DNA of 64,000 nucleotides. It comes from Paenibacillus sp. USDA918EY. GTDB lineage: Bacteria > Bacillota > Bacilli > Paenibacillales > Paenibacillaceae. Made by a program: the position numbers and the translations under genes. Location of the stretch: positions 62,001-126,000 of the forward strand of contig NZ_WTWY01000016.1 in NCBI RefSeq assembly GCF_009870825.1, written 5' to 3'. Each line of letters begins with the position of its first letter. Within the stretch, counting starts at the first letter, position 1. The notes under the pieces are model-generated. The model worked only from the letters and a program-made list of their open reading frames with translations. It did not search any database and was not told the origin of the DNA. Below are positions 1 to 8,714 of the stretch, piece by piece.

Positions 1-481
1 CCCCTTCGACGATGTCCTTCAGCTTGATATGGGACAGGCCCAGCCCTACCGCTAGCGAAATGCCGTGCATGTTCCCCGACGGGCTGGTCGACTCCGTGTT
101 CAAATCGGAATGCGCATCGACCCAAATGACGCCCATCTTGCCGTAATGGCGCGTTAATCCTGCCAGGGAGCCGATGGCAATGCTGTGGTCGCCGCCCAAA
201 ATGAGCGGGACGCGGCCGCCGGCCACCGCTTTGGAGACGGCTTCGCCAAGCAGGCCGCTAACGGCCAAAACCTCCTGGACATGCTTCATTTTGGCTCCTG
301 CGGGGGACCGGATGCCGTCCGGCAAGCGGATGGATGAATCCGCCTGTACATCGTAACCAAGGCCGGCCAATTTTTTGGCCAGGCCGAATTTCATGATGCT
401 GTCCGGGCCGTTTTCGCTGCCGGGCCGGCCTGCGCCGAGTCCGAACGGAACCCGGATGATCGAAATGGATGGTTGAGACAT
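1..481 (-). CDS. rocF: Arginase, C-terminal part cut off by window start
   Basis: Arginase hydrolyses L-arginine to ornithine and urea in the cytoplasm. 160 codons are visible from ATG at 481. Ureohydrolase motifs are clear: GGDHS at residues 96-100 and DAHSD at 122-126, both supplying manganese ligands, then SGNMHG at 135-140. The rest of the roughly 300-residue family length lies beyond the window edge. A GGGAGG ribosome binding site precedes the ATG. The start lies 6 bases after the rocD stop, so the two are surely cotranscribed and together convert arginine to glutamate semialdehyde. An agmatinase or formiminoglutamase is less likely, given the N-terminal order of motifs and the rocD neighbour. 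Confidence 0.93.
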   Translation of the reverse strand, partial: MSQPSISIIRVPFGLGAGRPGSENGPDSIMKFGLAKKLAGLGYDVQADSSIRLPDGIRSPAGAKMKHVQEVLAVSGLLGEAVSKAVAGGRVPLILGGDHSIAIGSLAGLTRHYGKMGVIWVDAHSDLNTESTSPSGNMHGISLAVGLGLSHIKLKDIVEG

Positions 482-487
482 GTTGGT

Positions 488-1693
488 TCAAGCCCTCCCT
501 TGATTGGCAAATACCTCCTCGATCCGGCTTAGCGCGAAGTCCAGCTCTTCTTCCGCAATAACCAGCGGCGGCGCCAGCCGGATGGTCGTCTCATGCGTTT
601 CCTTGCACAGCACCCCGATCCGCGCCAGTGCTTCGCAATACGGCCTTGCCGGCACCGACAGCTGTATCCCGATCAGCAGGCCGCGGCCGCGGACCGAAAC
701 GATATCGGGATGCGGGATCGATGTAAGCTTTTTCATAAACAGGCGCCCCAGCGCCTCCGAGCGCTCCGCCAATCTCTCCTCCTCCAGCACGTCCAGCGCC
801 GCAAGCGCCACCGCACAGGCCAGCGGATTTCCCCCAAAGGTCGAACCATGCGAGCCCGGCTCGAACACATCCATGATGTTCTCGTCAGCGGCTACCGCGG
901 AAATCGGCATCACGCCGCCTCCGAGCGCTTTGCCTAAAACGTAAACGTCGGGCACCACGTTCTCCCAGTCGCAGGCGAAGGTTTTGCCCGTTCGCCCGAA
1001 CCCTGTCTGGATCTCGTCGGCGATGAAAAGGACGTTTTCCCGGCGGCAAAGCGCATGCGCCTCGGCCAAAAAACGCTCCGGCGGTATGATGATTCCCGCT
1101 TCGCCCTGCACCGGTTCGACAAGAAACGCGGCGGTATCCGGCGTGATCGCAGCCCGGAGCGCCTCCAGGTCGCCGTAGGGAATGCTTTTGAACCCCGGCG
1201 TAAACGGGCCGAAATCCTCCTTATACGCCGCTTCCGTCGAAAAGGACGTCACGGTGATCGTCCGGCCGTGAAAGTTGCCGTCGCAGACGATGATTTCCGC
1301 GCGGTTTTCCTGCACTCCCTTCACCCGATACGCCCAGCGCCGCGCCAGTTTCAACGCCGTTTCCACCGCCTCCGCCCCGGTGTTCATCGCGAGGATTTTG
1401 CCTTTTCCGGTGAATTTCGCCAGCCTTCGCGCGAACCTCGCCAGCGCATCGCTGTGAAACGCCCTTGAGGTCAACGTTACTTTGTCCGCCTGTTCTTTGA
1501 GCGCCTGTATGATTTTGGGGTGGCGGTGGCCATGGTTCAGCGCGGAATACGCGCTCAGCATATCCAGATAACGGCGGCCCGCCGCATCCCAGACCCAGAC
1601 CCCCTCCGCCTTTTCGATCACGACCGGCAGCGGAAGGTAGTTGCTTGCGCTGTATCTGTCCATCATTTGCAGTACCTGCTGCGTGGTTGCCAT
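488..1693 (-). CDS. rocD: Ornithine aminotransferase
   Basis: PLP-dependent class III aminotransferase converting ornithine and 2-oxoglutarate to glutamate-5-semialdehyde and glutamate. The sequence follows Bacillus RocD closely: MLSAYSALNHGHRHPKI near residue 45, MNTGAEAVE near 103, ADEIQTGFGRTGK around 225-237, and the Schiff-base lysine in LGKALGGG (K255). Length is 401 aa from the ATG at 1693, typical for the family. An in-frame ATG at 1711 is possible, but neither start has a convincing ribosome binding site. It is the first gene of a rocD-rocF operon. I did not find a clear sigma-54 -12/-24 element, as used by B. subtilis roc genes, in the 260 bases upstream. Confidence 0.95.
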   Translation of the reverse strand: MATTQQVLQMMDRYSASNYLPLPVVIEKAEGVWVWDAAGRRYLDMLSAYSALNHGHRHPKIIQALKEQADKVTLTSRAFHSDALARFARRLAKFTGKGKILAMNTGAEAVETALKLARRWAYRVKGVQENRAEIIVCDGNFHGRTITVTSFSTEAAYKEDFGPFTPGFKSIPYGDLEALRAAITPDTAAFLVEPVQGEAGIIIPPERFLAEAHALCRRENVLFIADEIQTGFGRTGKTFACDWENVVPDVYVLGKALGGGVMPISAVAADENIMDVFEPGSHGSTFGGNPLACAVALAALDVLEEERLAERSEALGRLFMKKLTSIPHPDIVSVRGRGLLIGIQLSVPARPYCEALARIGVLCKETHETTIRLAPPLVIAEEELDFALSRIEEVFANQGRA

Positions 1694-1889
1694 AGCTGCA
1701 CATCCCATCATCTGATAATCTTTTCGCCTTGCTTACGTTCCTATCTTATTGGCGGAAAGCTCATTTCATGATTCGTGAATTTCGGCACGTACATTATCCG
1801 CGAAACTAACATGACCTTGTTGGACCCATGGCTTGGAAGCCGATTCAGGTGCTTTGCGGGGATCCCGGGAAATAATCGATTGTAGACAG

Positions 1890-1937
1890 AAAAAAAAACA
1901 CCGCCCTCCCCTGCTTGCCGCAGGTAAAGGATCGGTG
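1890..1937 (-). terminator. Rho-independent terminator after the thioredoxin-like gene
   Basis: On the minus strand CACCG...CGGTG encloses a longer imperfect stem with CCTGC GGCAA GCAGG at its tip, followed directly by nine T residues. It lies 40 bases past the stop of the thioredoxin-like gene. Confidence 0.85.
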
Positions 1938-1951
1938 CTTTCAAATGACGG

Positions 1952-1975
1952 ATATTCCGTTAGGCAACGGAATAT
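1952..1975 (-). repeat. 10-bp inverted repeat at the 3' end of the thioredoxin-like gene
   Basis: ATATTCCGTT and AACGGAATAT are separated by AGGC, giving a perfect 10-bp stem that abuts the stop codon. It has no T tract, so it may act in mRNA 3'-end stability rather than termination. Confidence 0.5.
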
Positions 1976-2301
1976 TATTTTTTGGATTCGAGCGTTTCCA
2001 GGTACTCGGAAATCTCGGCCGGCGTTTTGGCGTATTTGCTGTGCAGGTGAGCCAGCTTTTCGCCGTTTTTGTACACGAGAAGGCTCGGAATGCCTCGCAC
2101 TTCGTTTTGGCTTGTAATCTCTTCGAACTGCTCCACGTCCATGGCGTAAAACTCTTTGTCCGCGTGCTTCGCCATGATGCCAGGCAGAAATTTGTCAAGC
2201 GTCTTGCAATCCGGGCACCAATTCGCATCATATTTAATGACCGTCAGCTTGTCACGGCTGATCAATTCTTCGTACTGCTGCTGCGTTTGAATTCGTTCCA
2301 T
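1975..2301 (-). CDS. Thioredoxin-family protein with CPDC active site
   Basis: 108 aa, a single thioredoxin fold without signal peptide, so cytoplasmic. The redox motif is W28-C-P-D-C32 (usual thioredoxin is WCGPC) and the cis-proline loop is GIPS with Pro72. The CPDC dipeptide is seen in small Firmicute thioredoxin-like proteins and would shift the redox potential; that consequence is inferred. The start at 2301 has an AAAGGGG ribosome binding site. It is a one-gene unit with its own terminator. A role as a general disulfide reductase or low-molecular-weight thiol partner is plausible, but no substrate can be read from context. Confidence 0.85.
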   Translation of the reverse strand: MERIQTQQQYEELISRDKLTVIKYDANWCPDCKTLDKFLPGIMAKHADKEFYAMDVEQFEEITSQNEVRGIPSLLVYKNGEKLAHLHSKYAKTPAEISEYLETLESKK

Positions 2302-2356
2302 CTTCTGTATCCCCTTTACCCAGCGTCTTTAAGGCTTCATCCGAGAAGCTCCCGTC

Positions 2357-2388
2357 CGGGACTGTCAATGAGTTTCGTCACAGTCCGA
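2357..2388. repeat. Inverted repeat GGACTGT / ACAGTCC
   Basis: Seven-base arms at 2359-2365 and 2380-2386 lie between the membrane-protein gene and the thioredoxin-like gene. There is no T tract. It could be a weak terminator of the upstream gene or an operator; nothing decides this. Confidence 0.35.
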
Positions 2389-2433
2389 ACCGTTCTCTTA
2401 TTTTAGCCTTTTATGTCCGGGTTTGCAAAAGGG

Positions 2434-3051
2434 CTACATCGAATGCATGTCGTGACCGGGGGACGGCCTCTCCCAACCGGAAGGGCTATGCCCAAGCCAG
2501 GCTGCCACGCACAATACGACGACCGGGAGCACGATATAGATCATCCAGAAGGAGGTCCGCACCGGCGCGGCCGAAAATGAATCTTTGGCCGCTTTTACCG
2601 CCTTGACGGCGGCGGCAGGCTGTTCCTCGCGATGCTTTCGGTCATGGATGAGATAAACGACCAGCGCCGTAACGGCAATGTACATCGCATCCATGATAAA
2701 CAGCATGGCATCCCACTGTTTGATGGGGATCATTTCCCCCAGCATCGCCCCGTGAACCCCGCCCATGATGCCTCCGCCGATTCCCTCTATAATCGCAAGC
2801 AGCCCGAGCGGCCTGCCGACCATATACCCGATCAGAAAACAAAAGAGGATCGATATCCCCGTCGACATCACCAAATTTTGCGCAAACAACATGCCGAGAA
2901 TGACCCCGATCGTCAAATTCGACATCAGTCCGGTCGTCATCGCCACGACGGTGCCCGTCATATTCGCCAACAGGTGGCGGTTTGCCTGAACGTACATGAT
3001 GCATAACACCGTATAAATGAAGACGATCAGCATGCTCATATTTAAAAGCAT
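2434..3051 (-). CDS. Unrecognised multi-pass membrane protein with His/Met C-terminus
   Basis: 205 aa from ATG at 3051. That ATG is chosen because AAAGGAG sits 8 bases upstream; in-frame ATGs further up are too close to or before it. About five hydrophobic segments occur near residues 4-22, 40-60, 62-95, 115-140 and 165-190. A glycine-rich stretch IGGGIMGGVHGAMLGEM sits in the middle, suggesting tightly packed helices. The tail ends in PGHDMHSM, a His/Met-rich end that resembles metal-binding tails, though this is inference. A charged Lys/Ala-rich linker precedes the last helix. I do not recognise the family. It has no obvious operon partner. Confidence 0.75.
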   Translation of the reverse strand: MLLNMSMLIVFIYTVLCIMYVQANRHLLANMTGTVVAMTTGLMSNLTIGVILGMLFAQNLVMSTGISILFCFLIGYMVGRPLGLLAIIEGIGGGIMGGVHGAMLGEMIPIKQWDAMLFIMDAMYIAVTALVVYLIHDRKHREEQPAAAVKAVKAAKDSFSAAPVRTSFWMIYIVLPVVVLCVAAWLGHSPSGWERPSPGHDMHSM

Positions 3052-3286
3052 ACGCATGGCTCCTTTCGCCCTGATGCACAGCGGAGGCCTCCAATTAGCC
3101 CGTTTGTACAAGGCAGCCGCAGCTGTACTCCCCGCTCGTTCCGCTTTTAAGAAGCTTATTCCGCGGCCGTTATCTTTATGCTGATAACCCGTCGAAGCGC
3201 AAAAAGGAAATTCGGGCGACGAACCATGAAACGTACTTGCTTATTTCCCGATCCCGGCAACGGCGGAAGGCAAAAAAGGCCGCGGC

Positions 3287-3979
3287 TCAAGGCCGCCGCC
3301 CATGCATTCGCCAATACTGGCGTTTTCCTTCCTCGCGAACCGTCACGCCCAATTTGGAAAGCTCCAGGCGCAACTCCTCCGCCTCCTCTTTTTCTTCCTT
3401 GCCGATCGCTTTTTCCCGTGCCGCAAAAAGCGCGTTTATGCTTGACGAGAGGTCCGGGCATCCGGGCACCCACCTCGTGTATTCGTGATTGAACGGGTCT
3501 TGCTCCCGCCAATCGTATCCATGCCGGATAAACGCCTCGGCCAGCTTCTGCCGCTTCGTATCCGGCTTTTCCCGGTACAGCACCTGGCCGTCCGCCCCCA
3601 ACAGAACCAGCTGTTTGTTGTCCAAAAAAACGGCGGTCACTTCGTCGCGCTTCAAGGTTCGCTCATGATCGCGGATACGCAGGCTGACTTCTTGATCGGA
3701 GAGGCGAATCTGCAGCGTTTCCCTCATGGCCGCCATCGAAAGCCATCCTCCGGCAAGAGCGCCAAGCGAGGCTGTCGCAAACGTCACCCAGCCTCCGTGA
3801 AGGGAAGAGATCAATTTAAGCGGGCCCTCAAAAGGGATCCACGGCAATTTTAACGCCCATTCGGCAAGCGGCGGAATAAACCACCCGACGGCTGTCCCGG
3901 CAACCGGAAATAGAGTCCAGATGATCCATTTATCCGCCTTGGTTACCCCAAGCTCCGTCCATTCCATACGGTTATTCAA
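3287..3979 (-). CDS. yqeB: YqeB-family membrane protein
   Basis: Similar throughout to B. subtilis YqeB: two N-terminal hydrophobic helices (about residues 18-40 and 60-90), then a soluble PH-like domain and an acidic helical tail ending in QYW. Some databases mislabel this family as ribosomal protein L29; nothing here supports that. The likely start is TTG at 3979, nine bases after AAAGGGGG. This TTG overlaps the TGA stop of the upstream TetR gene (TTGA), a sign of translational coupling. ATG at 3967 is the alternative. Function is unknown; linkage to a TetR regulator suggests induction under membrane or chemical stress. Confidence 0.8.
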   Translation of the reverse strand: MNNRMEWTELGVTKADKWIIWTLFPVAGTAVGWFIPPLAEWALKLPWIPFEGPLKLISSLHGGWVTFATASLGALAGGWLSMAAMRETLQIRLSDQEVSLRIRDHERTLKRDEVTAVFLDNKQLVLLGADGQVLYREKPDTKRQKLAEAFIRHGYDWREQDPFNHEYTRWVPGCPDLSSSINALFAAREKAIGKEEKEEAEELRLELSKLGVTVREEGKRQYWRMHGRRP

Positions 3980-4572
3980 ATGACATTTCCCCCTTTGCGG
4001 AACGTACCGTTTACCGCTTCTTTCCAAATGTTTTCATAGTCCAGTTTAATTCCCATCATCATATAGCTCGTCATATTATCGATCGCGAGTGCGAGCAAAT
4101 AGGCCCGGGACTCAACATGTTCCTGTTCGATTAAACCGAGCTTCGCCCCGTGCAGCAGCAGCTTCCGGAATCCTTCCAAAAAATCGCGCTGCATCCCGAT
4201 GACGCGTTCGCCGTAATGAGCTCCGTGCCCGGCAGTAAGCATGAATTCGTGGAGCAGCCGCAAGACCGGGTAAAAGCTGCCTTCATCCTCCGGAAACATG
4301 CGAAGCCCGCCTTGGAAAAGCTTTTCCGCGAAGTTTTGTTCGTTAAAATCAGAGACGGAAAAATAAAAGTCAAACCGATAATCGCTGAATAAATAGTCAA
4401 AAACCTTTTCAACCAGCTCGTCTTTCGATGCAAAATGATAATAGATCGACGGCTTTGTGATGCCGACTTCAGCCGCAATCATGGCCAGGCTTGTTTTTTC
4501 GATGCCGTGATGCGCGAACAATCCGACGGCCGCCTCAATCAGCTGCTTCGAGGTCAGTTCCCTTTTTTTCAT
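3976..4572 (-). CDS. TetR-family transcriptional regulator
   Basis: 198 aa from ATG at 4572, with GGGGAG about 8 bases upstream. The N-terminal helix-turn-helix is typical: AAVGLFAHHGIEKTSLAMIA, then GITKPSIYYHFASKDELV near residue 42. The C-terminal ligand domain is unassigned. It is first in a two-gene operon with the YqeB-like protein, whose TTG start overlaps its stop. An imperfect palindrome at 4597-4616, immediately upstream, is the probable autoregulatory operator. The inducer is unknown. Confidence 0.9.
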   Translation of the reverse strand: MKKRELTSKQLIEAAVGLFAHHGIEKTSLAMIAAEVGITKPSIYYHFASKDELVEKVFDYLFSDYRFDFYFSVSDFNEQNFAEKLFQGGLRMFPEDEGSFYPVLRLLHEFMLTAGHGAHYGERVIGMQRDFLEGFRKLLLHGAKLGLIEQEHVESRAYLLALAIDNMTSYMMMGIKLDYENIWKEAVNGTFRKGGNVI

Positions 4573-4596
4573 GATGCATCTCCCCTCCCCCCTTTT

Positions 4597-4616
4597 TTTA
4601 ACTACCGTTAGGTAAA
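4597..4616. promoter_or_regulatory. Candidate TetR operator
   Basis: TTTAACTACC GTTAGGTAAA: the two 10-base arms match as an inverted repeat at 8 of 10 positions. It is a typical size for TetR operators and lies 25-45 bases before the tetR start. Confidence 0.5.
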
Positions 4617-4836
4617 TTTTATGCGGAAAAGGGATCCGCGTCAATCATTCCGTCTGCAGAAAAACGAAAACGATCGCCTTCGAAAAACACTATCCCCCGC
4701 AAGCGAAAAAACTTGGGCGTTTAAGGCTGACATGTTCGTGAATGCCGCACCTTCGCCGAATGTCGGGAACTAACTCACCATTTTAAGCAAAAATGGAGAA
4801 GCTCCGGATCATCCGCAGCTCCTCGATGCACGCCCG

Positions 4837-5427
4837 TTACGGGTAAAGCTTCTCCCCGTTTTCCAGCATGCGAATAAATTCCTCCACCTTCCTTCGGCGG
4901 GTTTCGGGTTTCTTCGCGTTGTGGATGCGGAACGCAATCGCATACTTGTTTTGCCTGTTTAACGTGTCGTAAAACGCCTTGGCCTGCGGGTGTTCGGCAA
5001 AAGCGGCTTCCAGCTCCTCCGGCACCTCGCTGCGGCTCTGCGGCTTGTAAGCCGTATCCCATCGCCCGTTCGCCTTGGCCGTTTCGATCGCCTGAAGCCC
5101 GGCCGGCTTCATCCGGCCTTCCTGCATCAGCCTTTCCGCCTTCTCCCGGTTCACCTGCGACCAGATGCTGTCTTTCCCTCTCGGCCCAAAGCGCTGAACC
5201 CAGCTTTGCGCATCCAGCGCCTCCTTCCGGCTGTCGATCCATCCGTAGCAGAGCGCGCTGTCGAGCGCTTCGGCGTAGCTGACGGTAGCAAGTCCCGCAT
5301 TTTTTTTGGCGATCTGCAGCCTGACTCCCCGGGACTGAAGATGATTTTCATCAAGCCAAGCTTCCCATTCCTGCTGGTTTGCGCACAGCAGCAGCGGCCA
5401 TTCCGCTTGTCCCTCCGATGCAGCCAT
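4837..5427 (-). CDS. YdeI/OmpD-associated family protein
   Basis: 196 aa. Start ATG at 5427 is set by AAAGGAG eight bases upstream. The hallmarks are GVRLQIAKKNAG, then YAEALDSALCYGWIDSRK near residue 60 and WVQRFGPRGKDSIWSQ near 80, with a C-terminal helical segment of the YdeI (DUF1801-associated/OmdA) type, ending in RKVEEFIRMLENG. Family members are cytoplasmic; a bacteriocin-protection role has been proposed for some homologues, but the biochemical activity is not established. It is monocistronic, with no informative neighbour. Confidence 0.85.
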   Translation of the reverse strand: MAASEGQAEWPLLLCANQQEWEAWLDENHLQSRGVRLQIAKKNAGLATVSYAEALDSALCYGWIDSRKEALDAQSWVQRFGPRGKDSIWSQVNREKAERLMQEGRMKPAGLQAIETAKANGRWDTAYKPQSRSEVPEELEAAFAEHPQAKAFYDTLNRQNKYAIAFRIHNAKKPETRRRKVEEFIRMLENGEKLYP

Positions 5428-5517
5428 TCGACATGCTCCTTTCTTTGCCCCATGGATTGCTGCGGCCGGGCATCGGAGCCCGGCTCGCAGCATGTTCATT
5501 TTACCGGCGCTTCAAGC

Positions 5518-6090
5518 TCATTTTTGGAAAACGATGCTGTAAAACGCCTCGGTCCACGGCCGCGTGTCCAGCACTTTAAAGCCGGTTTCTTCCAATATGC
5601 GCGCCATATCGGTCGATGAAACCCGATGGGCTTGCGGCGGCCCGCTTCCGGTATCGACAGCCTCCCATTCGATGCACAGCGCCCGTCCACCCGGCTTGAG
5701 CACCCGTCTGATTTCCCGAAGCCCTTGGTCAAGCGGCTCCACTTCATGCAGCACCATCGAACAGATGACGGCATCGACCTTCTGGTCATCCAGCGGGATT
5801 TGCTCGGCTTCGCCCTGAACGATTTCAATGTTGCCGTCAAATTCGCTTTCTTCCAGGCGGCTCAGCAAATAGTCCAGCATTTCGGACTGCGCGTCCAGCG
5901 CATAGACCGTGCCGCTCGTTTTTTCCGCCGCAGGAAACGTGAAGTAACCGGCGCCGGCGCCGACGTCCAAAATATCCTCGCTGCCTTTCAGCTCAAGCAG
6001 GGCAAGAAGCTGTTCAGGGGGCAGCTTTTTGCGTCGTTCGGGGTTGTCCAACCGGGAAATCAGCGTCGGGTCAAATCGTTTCTCATGCAT
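5518..6090 (-). CDS. Class I SAM-dependent methyltransferase
   Basis: 190 aa, starting after AAGGAGG. The Rossmann SAM site is ILDVGAGAGYFTFPAA near residues 40-55 (motif I), an acidic YALDAQ follows at motif II, and VDAVICSMVLHEV marks motif IV. RVLKPGGRALCIEW is the typical post-motif strand of the UbiE/Methyltransf_11 group. No substrate domain is present, so the target is unknown. The gene lies just upstream of a two-component operon in the same direction but seems separately transcribed. Confidence 0.9.
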   Translation of the reverse strand: MHEKRFDPTLISRLDNPERRKKLPPEQLLALLELKGSEDILDVGAGAGYFTFPAAEKTSGTVYALDAQSEMLDYLLSRLEESEFDGNIEIVQGEAEQIPLDDQKVDAVICSMVLHEVEPLDQGLREIRRVLKPGGRALCIEWEAVDTGSGPPQAHRVSSTDMARILEETGFKVLDTRPWTEAFYSIVFQK

Positions 6091-6126
6091 GGTTTTTCCT
6101 CCTTGTCATATTGAAGTGACTACATT

Positions 6127-7890
6127 CTAGCATTTGCCATCAATTAACGGAAATTCCATCCGCACCAAAGTTCCGAGCCCCGGCCGGGATTCCACATGAA
6201 TCCGCCCTTTGTGCGCGATGACGATCGCATGGGCAATGCTCATGCCGAGTCCGGCGCCGTCGGTCGTTTCATCCGTGCTGGTCCCCCGGTAGTACCGTTC
6301 GAACAAGTTGCGCTTTGTTTCTTCGTCCATGCCTTTGCCGTTGTCCTTCACCGCAATCCATGCTTGCTCGCCGTCTTTTCCGGTTCGGACGGAAATTTCC
6401 GTTCCATCGGGGTTATGCTTGACCGCGTTGGTGATGATGTTGTCCAGCATCCGCCGGAACCATTTCGGATTGGCCAGGATGGCCAATTCCTCGTCCCACT
6501 CCTCGAACGAAAACGAAGCGGTGTCGATCGTCGCGTCGTTGACGTAGCGGAGCACCGAACGGCGGACGAACTCGTTGAGCTCGATCGGCTTCAGCGGAAT
6601 CTGGACCGATTTGTTTTTCAGCTGAAACGTTAAGGAGAAGTCCTGCAGCAGCTCCAGCATGAAATCGCCCTTTTCCCGGATCATCCGGCCCATTTCCTTC
6701 AGCTCGGCTTCGTTCCAGGTGAACTGTCCGCTTTCCAGCAAATGGCCGTACCCTTGGATGGTCGACAGCGGCGTCCGCAGGTCGTGGGAGATGCCGGTCA
6801 TCCATTCCTCCCTCGTCTGCTCCAGCATTTTGCGTTCGCGCTGGGAGGCGTCGAGCTTGGTGGCCATCTCGTAAAACCCCGCGATGACCTCCTTGTACAG
6901 CCGGTACCGCAAACGGATTTTGCCGTTTTTGCGGAACACTTTTTTGCGTTCCTTCTCGGTCAGCGCCTCGCTGTAACGGCCTTGGCTCATGCGCTCGAAC
7001 CAGCTCGCGAACAGCATCAGCGGCTGTCCGTAACGGTATCCGTGCCAGAAGGAGATGCCAAGCGTCAGCACGACCACCACCGCCCCGATGACAATAAGCA
7101 CGAGGATCAGGTCGTGGAACAGCGTCTGCTTCACGAATTTGCCTTCCGGTTTGCCTTGGTGCAGCAACCACGTGTAACCGGAGGCGTCGTCGTAATAAAC
7201 CGACAGATCCACCGGGTATTTGCCCGGCTCGGCTTTCATCGACACCAGCTCCAGCGGGCTGTAAGCCTGCTTCTCCTCTCCGGCTCCGGCATGGCCGACG
7301 GTTTGCAGCACTTGACCGGCCGCATTGATGACCTGCAAATAATCATTCTTCCCCGTCAGCTCCCGGTTCAGCCCGTCCACCGCGTCTTCGCGGATGCGGC
7401 CGCCGCTGCCGAATTGCCTGAACCATTGCTCCAGCCGCTGCGCGCCGACATCCTTCGTGCCCATCAGGTACAAAACCGAACGCAAACCGTCCGTCTCGCT
7501 TTCAAACAATGAGGTCACCCGGTACGGACCAAGACGCCGCGTTTCCTGGATATGCAGCAGTTCCGCCGCCCCATAGGAGGTTTTCAAGTCGTTCGGCGTA
7601 TTGACGGCGTAGATCGCCTTCCCCGACTCATTAATGATTTGCAGCCAGTAGCCGCGTTCCTTCAGCAAACCTTCCCATCGTTTGTTCATTTTGACATGGC
7701 CGTTGTCAATGATCGTTTCCGTCGTCATGCCGTCGAGCGCGCTGGTGGAAAACGTCCGTTTCAAATCCTGGTTTACCAGGTAGCTGATCAGTACGAGCAG
7801 CATAACCGTTAACGTCAGGACAATCATGACCCAAAGCAGAAGAACCTGATATGTAAAATGCAGCGTCAAACGGGTGCGGATCCGCCTCAT
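6127..7890 (-). CDS. Membrane sensor histidine kinase
   Basis: 587 aa. One transmembrane helix lies near residues 13-38, an extracellular sensor domain runs to about 270, and a second helix spans about 274-296. A HAMP-like segment follows, then the phosphoacceptor H box SHDLRTPLSTIQGYG and a HATPase domain with NIITNAVKHN (N box), DNGKGMD (G1) and GAGLGMS (G2). The start ATG overlaps the response regulator stop by 4 bases (ATGA), so expression is coupled. The ligand is unknown; the large extracellular domain argues for an envelope or external signal. The likely target is the divergent DUF418 gene. Confidence 0.93.
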   Translation of the reverse strand: MRRIRTRLTLHFTYQVLLLWVMIVLTLTVMLLVLISYLVNQDLKRTFSTSALDGMTTETIIDNGHVKMNKRWEGLLKERGYWLQIINESGKAIYAVNTPNDLKTSYGAAELLHIQETRRLGPYRVTSLFESETDGLRSVLYLMGTKDVGAQRLEQWFRQFGSGGRIREDAVDGLNRELTGKNDYLQVINAAGQVLQTVGHAGAGEEKQAYSPLELVSMKAEPGKYPVDLSVYYDDASGYTWLLHQGKPEGKFVKQTLFHDLILVLIVIGAVVVVLTLGISFWHGYRYGQPLMLFASWFERMSQGRYSEALTEKERKKVFRKNGKIRLRYRLYKEVIAGFYEMATKLDASQRERKMLEQTREEWMTGISHDLRTPLSTIQGYGHLLESGQFTWNEAELKEMGRMIREKGDFMLELLQDFSLTFQLKNKSVQIPLKPIELNEFVRRSVLRYVNDATIDTASFSFEEWDEELAILANPKWFRRMLDNIITNAVKHNPDGTEISVRTGKDGEQAWIAVKDNGKGMDEETKRNLFERYYRGTSTDETTDGAGLGMSIAHAIVIAHKGRIHVESRPGLGTLVRMEFPLIDGKC

Positions 7891-8600
7891 GCGTTCACCT
7901 TCATCAGCTTGTAGCCAAGGCCGCGCACCGTGACCAAATATTGGGGATCGCCGGGGTCTTCCTCGATCCGTTCGCGGATTTTGCGGATATGCACCATGAC
8001 GGTGTTGTCATCCCCAAGCCCATCGATGCCCCATACTTCTTCGTACAGCTGCGATTTGGAAAACACGATGCCCGGATGCTTGCATAAAAACAGCAGCAGC
8101 TGAAAGGCCTGGGCCGGGCACGGAATTTCCTTGCCGCCGACAGTCAGCGTCCCCGCATACTCATCCAAAACGAAACGCCCGAAATCGTATCTCCCGCGGG
8201 TTTCCTCCGGAACGGCTTTCGCGGGGGCGACAGCGCTTCTGCGCAGCCTCGCCTTGACGCGGGCGGCGATCTCCAGCGGATTAAAAGGTTTGGTCACGTA
8301 GTCGTCTCCGCCCGTGGCGAAACCGGTCAGCACGTCGAGATCCGACGTCCGGGCGGTCAAATAAATGATATGCGCGTCGGACAGCCGCCGAATTTGCGGG
8401 CAAAGGTCAAATCCGGTCTGATCCGGGAGCATCACGTCAAGCAAAATAATGTCGAAGGAATGGCGGGCAGCCAATTCCAGCGCTTCCTTTCCGTTATAAG
8501 CGGCATAGATTTGGCGAAAGCCTTCCTTCCGCAGCACCATCTCGATCAGCTGAACGATTGATTTCTCGTCGTCAACGAGCAAAATTTTGGCATTGTACAT
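7887..8600 (-). CDS. OmpR-family response regulator
   Basis: 237 aa from ATG at 8600, eight bases after GAGGTGG; an upstream GTG/ATG at 8612 would overlap that ribosome binding site. The receiver domain shows LLVDDE acidic residues, the phospho-aspartate in IILLDVMLPD, and the conserved lysine in TKPFNP. The C-terminal winged helix has DDNTVMVHIRKIRERIEEDP and RGLGYKL. It is the first gene of an RR-HK operon. Direct repeats in the divergent intergenic region (8681-8702) fit dimeric OmpR-type binding. Confidence 0.94.
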   Translation of the reverse strand: MYNAKILLVDDEKSIVQLIEMVLRKEGFRQIYAAYNGKEALELAARHSFDIILLDVMLPDQTGFDLCPQIRRLSDAHIIYLTARTSDLDVLTGFATGGDDYVTKPFNPLEIAARVKARLRRSAVAPAKAVPEETRGRYDFGRFVLDEYAGTLTVGGKEIPCPAQAFQLLLFLCKHPGIVFSKSQLYEEVWGIDGLGDDNTVMVHIRKIRERIEEDPGDPQYLVTVRGLGYKLMKVNA

Positions 8601-8680
8601 CGGATAAACCACCTCAAATGCATTGTAACAGACGCTTCTTAATTCGAGCTAAACAAAAAAGGCGATGACTTTAGCGGTTG

Positions 8681-8702
8681 TTAAGCTTCCCTTTAGGTTC
8701 GC
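8681..8702 (+). promoter_or_regulatory. 11-bp direct repeat, candidate response-regulator site
   Basis: TTAAGCTTCCC followed directly by TTTAGGTTCGC; the halves match at 8 of 11 positions. It overlaps the -35 region of the promoter at 8718-8723, the classic arrangement of OmpR/PhoB-type activation. Confidence 0.5.
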
Positions 8703-8714
8703 TTCAATCGGGGC

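Noticed and set aside
3287..3979. Ribosomal protein L29
   Set aside because: A database label sometimes attached to YqeB homologues. The protein has two transmembrane helices and is about four times the size of L29.
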